Below are positions 24,000 to 33,524 of a DNA stretch of 64,000 nt, piece by piece (positions within the stretch are counted from its first letter, which is position 1; each line of letters begins with the position of its first letter). The notes below the pieces were generated by a model. That model was not told the origin of the DNA and ran no database searches. It saw only the letters and a program-made list of their open reading frames with translations. Position numbers and translations under genes: made by a program. The DNA comes from Monosporascus cannonballus (taxonomy: Eukaryota > Ascomycota > Sordariomycetes > Xylariales): contig QJNS01000016.1 of assembly GCA_004154925.1 (NCBI GenBank), positions 62,001 through 126,000 on the forward strand, read 5' to 3'.

Positions 24000-26900
24000 G
24001 AAACCCAGAAAAGTTAAAGAGAATTCTCGAAAAAGATTTTAAACGCGACAATAAAAGCCGTTAATAATCTTATTATTTTGGAAATACGAATTAAAACGTA
24101 CTGATATATTATAATAGTGGATTACGGAGCTTTAAGCGAAAATTATATTATACTAAATATATTTAATAAGTTTAAATTGCTATAAAAATATAAGTTAAAA
24201 CCTTATATAACGACAAATACCGAAAATTAGAAATTCGCTTACGATAATAGAAAAATTATATACGAAATTAGTTACCTTAAGATTTTTATTTAAAAACGAT
24301 ATTAAATAGTTAATTTCGATATCGTTTTATTTAAAAATTACGATATAATCTTAAGATTACCATAAATACGTTAATACGAAATTTTAATTAACGGCAAAAC
24401 TGGTCAAATAAAGTTTGTTTTATTCCTTATTAATAAACGAAAAAAAAGAAATTATGATTTTAATACTTAATCGGTAATAACGACGAATATAGGCATAAAA
24501 ACATAATAAAAGCCTTATTACCTAAAAGGATAAAACATAAGAAAAAAACGGGCATTAAAGAAAAATACGATATATCGTTATTATTATCCGAACGAAATTA
24601 AGGCAATTAAATAACGATTTAAAATAACAAGAACAATAATTTAAAAAATTAGAAAATTTAACTAATATATTACTATAATACTATAAATATAAGCAATTTT
24701 TCAAAAGAGAACTCGATTCGAAATTACTAGAATATAACGAATAAGATTATAAAATAATCCTTAAAAAAGGATTTTCGACAAAGTTTTGCCCCATTTACAA
24801 TTTTAACGGAAACGAAATACGCATTTTTAAAAAATACCTAAAAGATCGGTTATAGAAAAAATAAATTCGACTTTTAAAATTACTAGCAGAATATCCGATA
24901 TTTTTCATACTGAAAAAAAAATAAAGAATTACGATTTATAATTAATTATCGATAATTAAACGATGTTATTATTAAAAATTGAATATTATTACCTTTAATT
25001 ACGGAAATAAAAAACCGATTTTACGGAGCCAAATAATTTATAACATTTAATCTTAAAGATAAATATAATTTTATTAAAATTAAAAAAATACGAAATAAAA
25101 ATAACCTTTAGAACAAAATACGGATTATTTAAATATTTGGTTATACTAATAGGATTTACGAATACATTAATAACTTTTTAACAGATAATAAATTATATAT
25201 TACAAAAATATCTCGATGTTTTCGTTATTTGTTATCTCGACGATATTCTTATTTTCTTAAAAATAAAAAAAGCATACGCAAAATATGTTCATAAAATTCT
25301 TTAAGTTTTATAAAACGTAAGGCTATTTATTAACGCAAAAAAAAATTAATTCCATAAATAGAAAAAAAATATCTAGAATATATTATCACCTTAAAATATA
25401 TTAAAATAAACTTTAAGAAAATTATTATAATTACGGAATAACAAACGCCAACGATAATTAAGAAAGTACAAACATTCCTTGGATTTGCCAATTATTATAG
25501 AAAGTTTATTCGAAATTTTAGCAAAATAATTATACCCTTAACGAATCTTATAAAAAAATTCAAATAAATACTAAATACGGAAAATATATTTCAAAATATT
25601 AAGAATACGATTATTAACGAATTAGTACTAATTATATACGATCTAAACCGTTGCGTTAAACTAAAAATCGATATTTCGCATTACGCGTTAAACGTAATAA
25701 TTAAATAACGAAATAATTAAGGTAAATTGTATTTTATTACATTTTTTTTCGTATAAATTAAAAGAAATCGAATTTAATTACGGTATTCCAGATAAGGAAT
25801 TTATGGCCATTATTATGGCATTTCGCGAATTTAGGTATTTCCTAAAGGGAAGTTTGTAGCAAATTAAGGTTTATACGGATTATTAAAATCTTGTCCGATT
25901 TACTACGATTAAAAAGCTTATAAGATAATAATTAAAATATGTAGAAAAATTGGCGAATTTCGACTTTATTATTATTTATAAAAAGGTTTAGAAAATAATA
26001 AAGCAAATACTTTAAGTAAGCGATCAAATTTCGAAAAAAAATTGGTTAAAGTTAGCTATATAATTTTCGATACCATTATAAAAGGATATTTACGCTTATG
26101 ACAGATTGTGATAATTCGGATAATACCTTTAGATATATACCAGAAAATCCAGCAGTATAACGATAATCTTTCAAAAAACTAAAAAAACGAATAAAATATA
26201 AGTTCCAAAAAAATATTAAAAGGATTTCGTACGAAAAATATATGAACATTAATTATACGGATATCCAGGAATCCATAAAACCCTAAAACGGCTTTAACGT
26301 ACATATTCCTTTCCTAAAATAAAATTAACAGTATAAAAAATTATACGGTAATACGATATTTACGCCAAAGTAAAGATTCGACGACATAAATCATACGAAG
26401 AACTATAGCTATTACTAGTCGTAAAACAACTGTGGCATTTAATCATATTCGATTTTATTATTAAACTTCCTATATCAGAAAATTTAATTACGGGAATATA
26501 TTACGATAGTATTTTCGTAATTGTTAACCGATTTACGAAATTATCCTATTTTTCACCATATTATAAGAATACAGACGCCGAACAAATAACATATATTTTT
26601 TTCAAATATGTTTTCAATATATTCGGATTATTTATAGAAATCGTTTCAAACAAAGGATCGATATTCGCATCTAAGTTTTGGCAAAGCCTAATAGCATAAA
26701 TCGATTTAAATTACAAGTTATCCAGCGTATTTAAACCTTAAACGAATGGATAAACCGAATGGATAAATTAAATTTTAAAAGCTTATTTACGATATTACAT
26801 TAATTACGAATAAAATAACTAAATTAAGAAATTGCTAATCGTACAGCTAATTTATAATATTAATTATTACGAAAACATTAAAATAATATCTGCGAATACA

Positions 26901-27483
26901 AATTTTGGGTTTATTTTAAAAGTTTACAAAAAAGTATACGATAACGGTTTAATTAATATCAAAGCACTCCTTATGTTAGAACAGCTATAATAACTGTACT
27001 AAAAAAATAAAAACGGAATTAAAATTCGTACGAAATCAAATAAGTAAATATTATAACCAAAAAAGGTTAAAGGGATTAACCTTCGAAAAAGGAGAAATAG
27101 TTTTCCTTATTACCAAAAATATTTAAATAAAACGACCTAATAAAAAACTCGATTTTAAATATATCGGTCTATACAAAATTACCAAGAAAATCTCAAAAAA
27201 CAATTACTAATTGGAATTTTTACCAAAAGTTAAATTTTATCCAATTTTTCATATTTCTTTATTCGAATTAATAACAGATATAATTAAGGTACATACGGTA
27301 CAAAACGATATTGAAATAAAAAACGAAAAAATATACGAAATGGAGAAAATTTTCGATATACGGAAATAAAACGGATTTACTTAATACTTAATTAAATGAA
27401 AAAAGCATTCGGATTTCGAAAATATCTGGGAACTTACCAAAAATCTTATGGATATTTAACGCCTGCTGAAAAGTTTTTACTAG
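24000..27483 (+). pseudogene. pol remnant of element A2 (RT, RNase H, integrase, chromodomain)
   Basis: Motifs readable in order on the plus strand: YLDDILIF (25233 on; catalytic Asp pair retained), RNase H segment NYGIPDKEFMAIIMAFREF then KVYTDY and VRFTTIKKL (25780-25930), integrase zinc-finger segment GYPGIHKTLKRL (about 26260), and a C-terminal chromodomain-like segment KKHSDFENIWELTKNLMD (27400-27455). Stops interrupt every part. The frame runs to TAG at 27481-27483 and overlaps the antisense ORF by 38 bp. Confidence 0.75.
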
Positions 27484-28075
27484 CAATAACGGGCGCGTCC
27501 TAATTAACAGCCGACTAGTTAATAGCCGGGATATCGGGCTAATCGGCCGCGATATACGTTAATATAATAACCATAACGGCAGCCTCTAATTGTTCTTATT
27601 CCTAACGCTTTTATTCCTTTAATTCGTTTAACGATTAAAATCCGCGTTATATCATAGTAATACCTTTCGAACGAACTAGCATCTTTTGCTTACGTAAACA
27701 AATAAAACGAAAAAAAACTTTATTTATCTTTTCCTAATAATAACGTTAAACTTTGAAGTAAAACCGTTAAAACTTTAATAATGGTTTTTTAACAAGCACT
27801 TTCTTACGTTTTAAACGTTAATATTCGTAACGAATATTCTATAAAAAAATAAATACGCCGGTATTATCGCAAAACCGATTTCGGTTAATATATTTCTTAC
27901 ACCTTAAAACGTTTTCCTTTATTTTATACCTTATATTTTTCGAAAAATAATAAAAACAAGGCATAATTTCGTACTCAAATTCGTTAAAGATTTTTACGAA
28001 ATTAATACGACGAATAGTAAAAAAACGAAAAACGCAATAAATCTTGGAAATATGAAACGATATGATTAAAAACAA
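27446..28075 (-). pseudogene. Antisense accessory ORF of element A2
   Basis: Open part 27839-28075 includes NVLRCKKYINRNRFCDNTGV, a Cys-rich basic motif. Continuing toward 27446 in the same general frame with RIP-type stops are CLRKQKMLVRSKGITMI, then SLNELKE, a charged helix, and finally INWSAVN and DAPVIASKNFSAGVKYP before TAA (27448-27446). This parallels A1 (LRKQK-like, NWD, SGGS segments) and A3. The ORF lies opposite to gag-pol, between pol and the 3' LTR. It could be a regulatory or nucleic-acid-binding protein, but that is only a guess. Confidence 0.6.
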
Positions 28076-28144
28076 AAGAAAGGATATTTATCAAACGAAA
28101 AAAAAAGAAATTTTAACAGCAAGATTTTGGAAAAGGAAAAATCG

Positions 28145-28514
28145 TATTACAACTTAATAAGTTCCGGCCTTAAGAAACGGTTAAATAAGGATTATACGAA
28201 TCATTACATAGGTTACGTAACAGGTAATCACTATCAAGCTAATAATTAAAAATAATTAAAGGGAATTGCAAGTAATTATAATCACCACTGGTTGTATAGT
28301 TACGGGTAATTAAGTTTAAAAAATATATACGTTTATTATTTCCATAATCTAAATAATACCAATTTGTAATATAACATCGTTACTTAAGGTACTTTTGGAA
28401 TTACGAGACGTAATACGATTATTGTATTTATTGCTCAGATTCCCACGATATTTCTGCCAACATAAACCCGTACGACTAAGGTTTAATAGTTGGTTAAACC
28501 GCCTAGCCGTCACA
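28145..28514 (+). repeat. 3' LTR of element A2
   Basis: The outer right half is well preserved (CCAACATAAACCCGTACGAC...GCCTAGCCGTCACA) and the inner left half is RIP-mutated. Confidence 0.85.
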
Positions 28515-28519
28515 GAAAA

Positions 28520-28930
28520 GAGCTGATACGGAGTACTTATAACAGCCTAACGGCAGAATATCAGGGGGTTCCCAAAACCGTTAAGCGGTTAAATACTAGT
28601 TATTTTAGGAGGGTATAAAGGACGTAAAGAAATATGTAACAACGTATGCGGTTTACCAGCGGACAAAAGTTAGGTACTATTTACCTTATGGCGAATTAGG
28701 TTCCTTGCCAGTACCCATAATTTCTTTCCAAGAAATTTCGGTGGAAAAGATCCTTGGCCATAGAGGGTACGGCCGTAATAGGCAGTACCTAATACGGTAG
28801 AAGGGGTATAGTAACGAGGATAATTCGTGGGAGCCGTCGGATAACGTAAATGAGGGGGTAAAACGAGAATACGAAAAAGGAACAAAAAAGATTTAAAGAT
28901 GGAACAAAACAAAAATAACAATTCCATTTA
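28520..28930 (+). pseudogene. Integrase-chromodomain fusion remnant of element C1
   Basis: The plus strand reads an integrase zinc-finger remnant (NSLTAEYQGVPKTVKRL), then VYQRTKV and PYGELGSLPVPIISFQEISV. It passes directly into a chromodomain: EKILGHRGYGRNRQYL, KGYSNEDNSWEPSDNV. In intact elements some 900 bp of integrase core and linker separate these parts, so the catalytic core has been deleted, apparently at ISVD/ISVE-like similarity. Chromodomains in such elements are known to guide integration to marked chromatin. RIP is mild here, with few stops. Confidence 0.65.
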
Positions 28931-29084
28931 TCTGGGCAGTAGGCTGCCAGCCACTAGCGAGGTTCCGGCACCACGCTGGGCGGGTATTTGAAAACTTAAA
29001 AAATCAAAAAAAAAATTAAAAACAATTTAAAAAAATTAAAAAAAAATGACGAGACCATACAACGACCCAGCAGCGACCCCCTTA

Positions 29085-29459
29085 CTACTCCTCCAGACCT
29101 TCGTCCTCCTCGTTTTCAGGCGGGGGAATTAAATCCCCGCGAAAAGGTACCTGCAAGGCATTAGTATTTTAGGGAGTAACGAATTAGCGGTTGCGGCACT
29201 ATTAATAGCTAGGCGTGGGGGTACATACGACCTTGCGATATAGCTCCTAAAGGGTGGCCAGCCCCTTTTGGATGTCCTTAAGGGCGTCGGCGGTACGTTT
29301 CTGTATAGCCACGAGCTTAATAAGGTAATCGGTTGCGTCGTCGACCGCTTTGGCGTTTTTTTCGGCTGCGGCGGCCAGGCGTTTAATAACGAGGCGTTTA
29401 TTTTTTTACCGTTTTACTATAACAACGGTATCGGCTTTCGCCTTTTTGGTAATAGGCAT
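29085..29459 (-). pseudogene. Antisense ORF of element C1 (124 codons, RIP stops)
   Basis: A single reading frame runs from ATG (29459-29457, MPITKKAKADTVVIVKR) to TAG (29087-29085), interrupted only by TAA/TAG codons as expected from RIP of CAA, CAG, CGA or TGG. It contains a predicted helical stretch (LAAAAEKNAKAVDDATDYL, then AIQKRTADALKDIQKGLATL) and an acidic tail (PPPENEEDEGLEE). It lies opposite to gag-pol, between chromodomain and 3' LTR, as in families A and B. The product is not recognised. Confidence 0.6.
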
Positions 29460-30114
29460 AATAATGGCAGCTTTTTTACTTTATAAATTTTTTATTATCA
29501 TTTAAATTACCTTAATAACTTAGTACGCCTAATTAATGATTTTTTTTAATTTGATTATAATTATAAGATTATAAATAATAAAAATTAAATAATTTACGTT
29601 AAAAATATCAAAGTTAATAATTATTACTATAATAAAATTAAAAATAATATAAATATTAAAAAGTAACGTATTATTTAAATTAATATTTAACGATATAAAA
29701 CTTATTTTAAATCTTATAATAATTATATTTATTTGAAACCGTTAAAAACCCGCATTAATTATTATATTTATTCTTTGGTTATTATATTATAATAGTTTTT
29801 TTTCAGGAAAAAAATTTAAAATAATTTATATTCGTTATTTTCATAAACGGGCATAAAGCCGGATAATTATTAACAAATAACGATAAGGTAACGGTAATAC
29901 GGCATAATATAAAAAAATTATTTTATTATTATTATTATTATTATTAAAAAAATACTTTATTTTATTTTGCGTTATATTAAAAGTTTATTTTACGATATCT
30001 TTATTTATAAAGGTTATCACGAATTACCGGTTGCCTTTTTTCGACCCTTTCCCCCCTCCCGGCGAGCTTCTAATAATGCTCCTAAGGATAAGAGTACGGT
30101 AAAAGGGGTAACTC

Positions 30115-30309
30115 TGTCAGGTACCAGGTGCGGCCCTTTTTCCGGGGCTCAGCGACCTACCAGTATGGCTCCAGTTTATGTATATATAGGGGGGCTTCCC
30201 CCCGAGTAATTAGAAAAGGGCAGGTATTAATGGTTATCTATTTACTATGAACTACCTGTTGGGCTGCTTCTTCTGCCTCTTACTCCGTACTTTACCATTT
30301 TCCCTGACA
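30115..30309 (+). repeat. 3' LTR of element C1
   Basis: 195 bp, direct copy of 19598-19803, nearly unmutated, facing the large gene island. It retains the TATATATAG motif. Confidence 0.85.
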
Positions 30310-30622
30310 GGTAATCGGTCTCCTTAGCGCCCTCCATCCTTCGTGTAAAACTCACTGGGCTATTCTTTGTTAGTTACCTCCACTTTCCCACTTGTTTCCA
30401 TTGCCGGTTAATGAGTAGGTTCCCGTAGAATTTATATGGAGAATTTACTTATTTCTATATGCATGCGGGATACCAGTCAGCAGCCCACAGTCAGCAGCAG
30501 CACTGCGAGTATATTCGATGGCATCTGGCATCCTTGCGGTAGTTTAGTCACCAATTTCGACTCCATCGACAATGGCGTGGACTGGCTGGTATGGCGCTGG
30601 GGGCATTACCATGCGTGCCTAC
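30310..30622. other. Unassigned GC-balanced segment
   Basis: Begins with the GGTAA duplication of C1 and ends with the CCTAC duplication of the solo LTR. A 64-codon plus-strand frame (30436-30627) has no recognisable domain. Nothing else seen. Confidence 0.4.
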
Positions 30623-30977
30623 TGTGACGAGCTTGGGGTTTAACCAACTATTAAACCTTAGTCGTACGGGTTTATGTTGGCAGGAGTATCGTGGGAATCT
30701 GAGCAATAGATACAGTAATCGTGTCACGTCTCGTAATACCAAGGGTGCCTTGGGTAACGATGTTGTATTGCAAACGATTGGTATTGATGAGTATTGCAAG
30801 CTGAAGCTATCTAAACTATGGAAATAGTAAGTGTCTTATACTTAACTCTTCCATCCTGTCGAGCCTGGCTCTATAGGCTCCACGATCGATCCCCTCGAGC
30901 CATCACGTGACTTGACCCACATGGCTTAGTCATTTGTTGCGACCGTTTCCGAGGCCGTAACCTGTTGGGTCATAACA
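30623..30977 (-). mobile_element. Solo LTR, family A (355 bp), nearly unmutated
   Basis: TGTGACGAGCTT...GGGTCATAACA with identical CCTAC duplications on both sides (30618-30622 and 30978-30982). Clearly related to the LTR at 459-828 but with one copy of its 36-bp unit. RIP changes are almost absent although many related copies exist in the window. Confidence 0.9.
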
Positions 30978-30982
30978 CCTAC

Positions 30983-31661
30983 CTCAGCCTGATAAGAGCT
31001 TGAATATCACGGGCTTTTGATGCCAACTGTATTTGAGCCAGTTCGATCCAGGCGTTGCAACTCCGTATATTCAGTCGGCTGGCTATTGCAGAGGCAAATG
31101 ATATAATAGTGTAAGGTCAGCCCAAACGACCGGGTCTGACACAGGTGGGTCGAGCACATGCCGAGAATATAATATAAACCGAATTACTGCGTACCTTGCA
31201 CACTGTAAGCACTAAGGACTCGCCAGTGCCATTACTTTATATTGTGCCGAGCCACCTAACGAACGATTGCAACTGCTGGTAAGCTCGTAGATCCGGCGAA
31301 TCAAGACTATGGATCCAGAAGCCCTGATCCCGCCGGCCGGCGTCGGCGACTGCGGCTTTGGGCATGGCTAAGTCGCGACGGGGCCATGATAACATCCAAG
31401 GGGTCTTTTCCTTCGTTGTCGCATCCCCAGAAGGCAGTCCAAATCTGATAAGCAAGGCCCATGGCACTGGTCCAGGTGGAAAGAACCTCGAGACAGATAC
31501 AATTGGGCAACCATCGCGAGTTCAGTTGTTAAGCTTTTGAGCATTATAGAACCTGAAACTATGGGCAAACCACTCACTGTATCAACATGGAAGGCAGGCA
31601 ATATAACTGAATAGTTCTCGAATTAGGCAACCCGTGGTCTTCGAATCAAAGCGCTAGGTGA
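30983..31661. other. Intergenic, downstream of the GH1 gene
   Basis: Normal GC. Overlapping short minus-strand frames (31237-31601) share no domain and lack a consistent exon structure. Presumably holds the 3' UTR of the glycosidase gene. Confidence 0.4.
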
Positions 31662-33524
31662 TCAGTCAACACCCCTGGCTTTCATGAAATCCACCAAGTC
31701 AAAAAAGCTCTTCTTGTACCTCCTCTCCTGGGTTGTGCGGTTGACCGTCTGGATGCCAAAGTGCGCATCGTAGTCCCCGAATTCCCAGTTGTCGGTGTAC
31801 GACCAGGCATACGCGCCGATAACTTCGACGCCATCCTCCCAGATCGCCTTGAGCACTTCCGACATGAAGCTTAGGTAGTAGGTGCTCCGGGGAGAGTCGA
31901 AGAGCTGGTCAGGGAGGTCCTTGTCCGCCTCCCTAAAGACGGGGAAGCCAAACTCTGCGAGGACGACCGGGGTTCGCCAGGTGTTGTGGAGGTAATTGAG
32001 GTAGCTCCGGAGGTATGTTGGCGTAATGTACACGTAACTTTGCGAGCGGTATCCTATGTTCCAACCGAATACGTCGGCTGTGGTCTGGCTTACGCAGTGA
32101 GGGCGATAAGGGGATGAGTAGTCCCCGGCGCAATCCGCGATGCTCTGCTTGTCTCGCGGGATCGGCGGAGCAATCACAGTAGCTGTATATGGATCCACTG
32201 CGAGGAACGACGCAGTCCCGTTAATGTAAGTGAGATCTTCCTCTGACAAAGGAATGTAATCGTGGATAGTCCGCTTGTACGACTCCGGGTAGTCCTGGCC
32301 GAGGAAGATAGGGTTGCAGAAGGGACCCAACTGGAAAGAATTAAAATGATCCGCTGCAATAACATCTGCTTCGCTTTCTGGATTCCGTGGAACGCCGAAA
32401 TTATTGTTAAACTTGAGCGAAATTTTGCCTTCGCCCTTGAGCTCGTCCTTGTAGAAGTGGTAGACACGGGCATGCGATTTAATCACATGATCGATGGACT
32501 TGCCATTGTGCGAATAGAGCAGTGGCTCATTGAAAGTATACCAAGTGGCGACGCGATCCGAGAAATGCGTCATGACAATCTTGGCGTAGTTAACAAAGGC
32601 GTCGGGGAAGCTCTCGTTCTGGTAACCACCGTTGACATAGCCGATGTCCGGCGGCTCTCGAGCAGTCGTGTGGTTGTCGCCATAAAACTGCAGCGGCGTA
32701 TCAAAATGTAAAAGCGTGACCTCAGGCACCATACCCTTTTCAATGACGAAGTTGATTAGCGAGTTATAATGATCAATGCCTTGTTGATTAACGGGCGTCC
32801 CGGGCAGGGCGAATGGCAGGATGCGCGTCCACGCGATGCTGAAAGAGAAGTGCTTGACGCCCATGGCCGCGACGCGCTCAATGTCCTGCTTGTAGTAATA
32901 GTAGTTCTCGTTGGTGACGTAGTCCTTGGCGCGGCCATCCTGGACGAGGATGTCCATGAGGGACGGCGACTTGCCCTCCTCGGCCGTAGCGCCCTCAACC
33001 TGACTGGCCGAGCTGGAGACGCCGAACTCGAAGCCTTCGGGGAAGTTGTAGCAGTCGGTCGGGCCGAAGTAGTCGCGGGGAGGCAAGACGAGCTCCTCGC
33101 TGGGCACGGGCGTGGCGGAGACGGTAGTGCTGAAGACGCCCGTCTCGGTAAAGTTAGGAGGGTTGGCGTACTCCCACAGGCCCGTCCACGCGGCGCTCCC
33201 GTACGGATCGTCCGTATCGGTCGCCGAGTCTGTTGCGTTGGGATCCCATTTGCCCCAGGTCGTGTAGGACTGCGGCGGAATCAGCGTCCTGAGCGACTCG
33301 GGCGGCGCGGCGTAGGTGGCGGTTGTCGTGGGAGGGGGCCGCGACGTCGCATATCTCACTGTCGCCGTGAGAGTGTAGCTGAAGGGTGAGTGAGAGTATG
33401 TGGGCCCCCTGCTGGGAGCGTTGTTGCATTGAGGGCGAGGAGTCGGTCCCTCGGTGGGGAGGAAGACCTGCTGGGCAGTGGCCAGTGATGCCAGGAAGAA
33501 CTGGCTTAGGATTGGAGGCGCCAT
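31662..33524 (-). CDS. Secreted glycoside hydrolase family 1 (beta-glucosidase-like), 620 aa
   Basis: Single exon. The ATG at 33524 gives a signal peptide (MAPPILSQFFLASLATAQ); upstream in-frame codons lack an ATG. Residues about 20-155 form a Ser/Thr/Pro-rich region. The GH1 barrel starts at FPEGFEFGVSSSASQVEGA (about 161). The acid/base Glu is in TFNEP (E333). The nucleophile is most likely in VVLAEFGFPVF (E524), where classical GH1 has TENG. The substrate-pocket segment is WSYTDNWEFGDYDAHFGI. Several NxT/S sequons suggest N-glycosylation. Expected reaction: hydrolysis of beta-glycosides outside the cell. The gene stands alone near the TE border with its 3' end toward the solo LTR. Exact substrate cannot be told. 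Confidence 0.88.
   Translation of the reverse strand: MAPPILSQFFLASLATAQQVFLPTEGPTPRPQCNNAPSRGPTYSHSPFSYTLTATVRYATSRPPPTTTATYAAPPESLRTLIPPQSYTTWGKWDPNATDSATDTDDPYGSAAWTGLWEYANPPNFTETGVFSTTVSATPVPSEELVLPPRDYFGPTDCYNFPEGFEFGVSSSASQVEGATAEEGKSPSLMDILVQDGRAKDYVTNENYYYYKQDIERVAAMGVKHFSFSIAWTRILPFALPGTPVNQQGIDHYNSLINFVIEKGMVPEVTLLHFDTPLQFYGDNHTTAREPPDIGYVNGGYQNESFPDAFVNYAKIVMTHFSDRVATWYTFNEPLLYSHNGKSIDHVIKSHARVYHFYKDELKGEGKISLKFNNNFGVPRNPESEADVIAADHFNSFQLGPFCNPIFLGQDYPESYKRTIHDYIPLSEEDLTYINGTASFLAVDPYTATVIAPPIPRDKQSIADCAGDYSSPYRPHCVSQTTADVFGWNIGYRSQSYVYITPTYLRSYLNYLHNTWRTPVVLAEFGFPVFREADKDLPDQLFDSPRSTYYLSFMSEVLKAIWEDGVEVIGAYAWSYTDNWEFGDYDAHFGIQTVNRTTQERRYKKSFFDLVDFMKARGVD

Larger units (their letters stand above)
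21765..28514 (+). mobile_element. Full-length Ty3/gypsy element A2 nested in C1, RIP-mutated
   Basis: LTRs 21765-22141 and 28145-28514 (TGTCAC-type start, ending GCCGTCACA) are flanked by identical GAAAA duplications (21760-21764, 28515-28519). Coding is on the plus strand in the order gag, protease, reverse transcriptase (YLDD at 25233-25244), RNase H, integrase, chromodomain, followed by an antisense ORF before the 3' LTR. Same family as A1 and A3 by LTR and interior. It interrupts C1 between its RNase H and integrase remnants, so it inserted later. Confidence 0.9.
19598..30309 (+). mobile_element. Chromodomain Ty3/gypsy element C1, internally deleted, hosting element A2
   Basis: Short LTRs (19598-19803 and 30115-30309, TGTCAGGTACC...TTTTCCCTGACA) are flanked by identical GGTAA duplications (19593-19597, 30310-30314), so both ends belong to one insertion although 10.7 kb apart. 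The span includes element A2 (21765-28514). Without it the element is only about 4 kb. It keeps a gag zinc-knuckle region, the very end of RNase H, part of integrase, a chromodomain and an antisense ORF. Protease, reverse transcriptase and most of integrase are missing. The right interior (28515-29470) is less RIP-mutated than A2. Confidence 0.85.

Noticed and set aside
28670..28927. 85-codon minus-strand frame
   Set aside because: Antisense of the integrase-chromodomain remnant of C1.
31237..31601. Overlapping minus-strand frames downstream of GH1
   Set aside because: No shared exon structure, domain or signal peptide; probably 3' flank.
32262..33389. Long plus-strand frames (149 and 206 codons) over the GH1 gene
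   Set aside because: They lie antisense to a complete GH1 reading frame with catalytic motifs and arise from GC-rich codon use; no domain.
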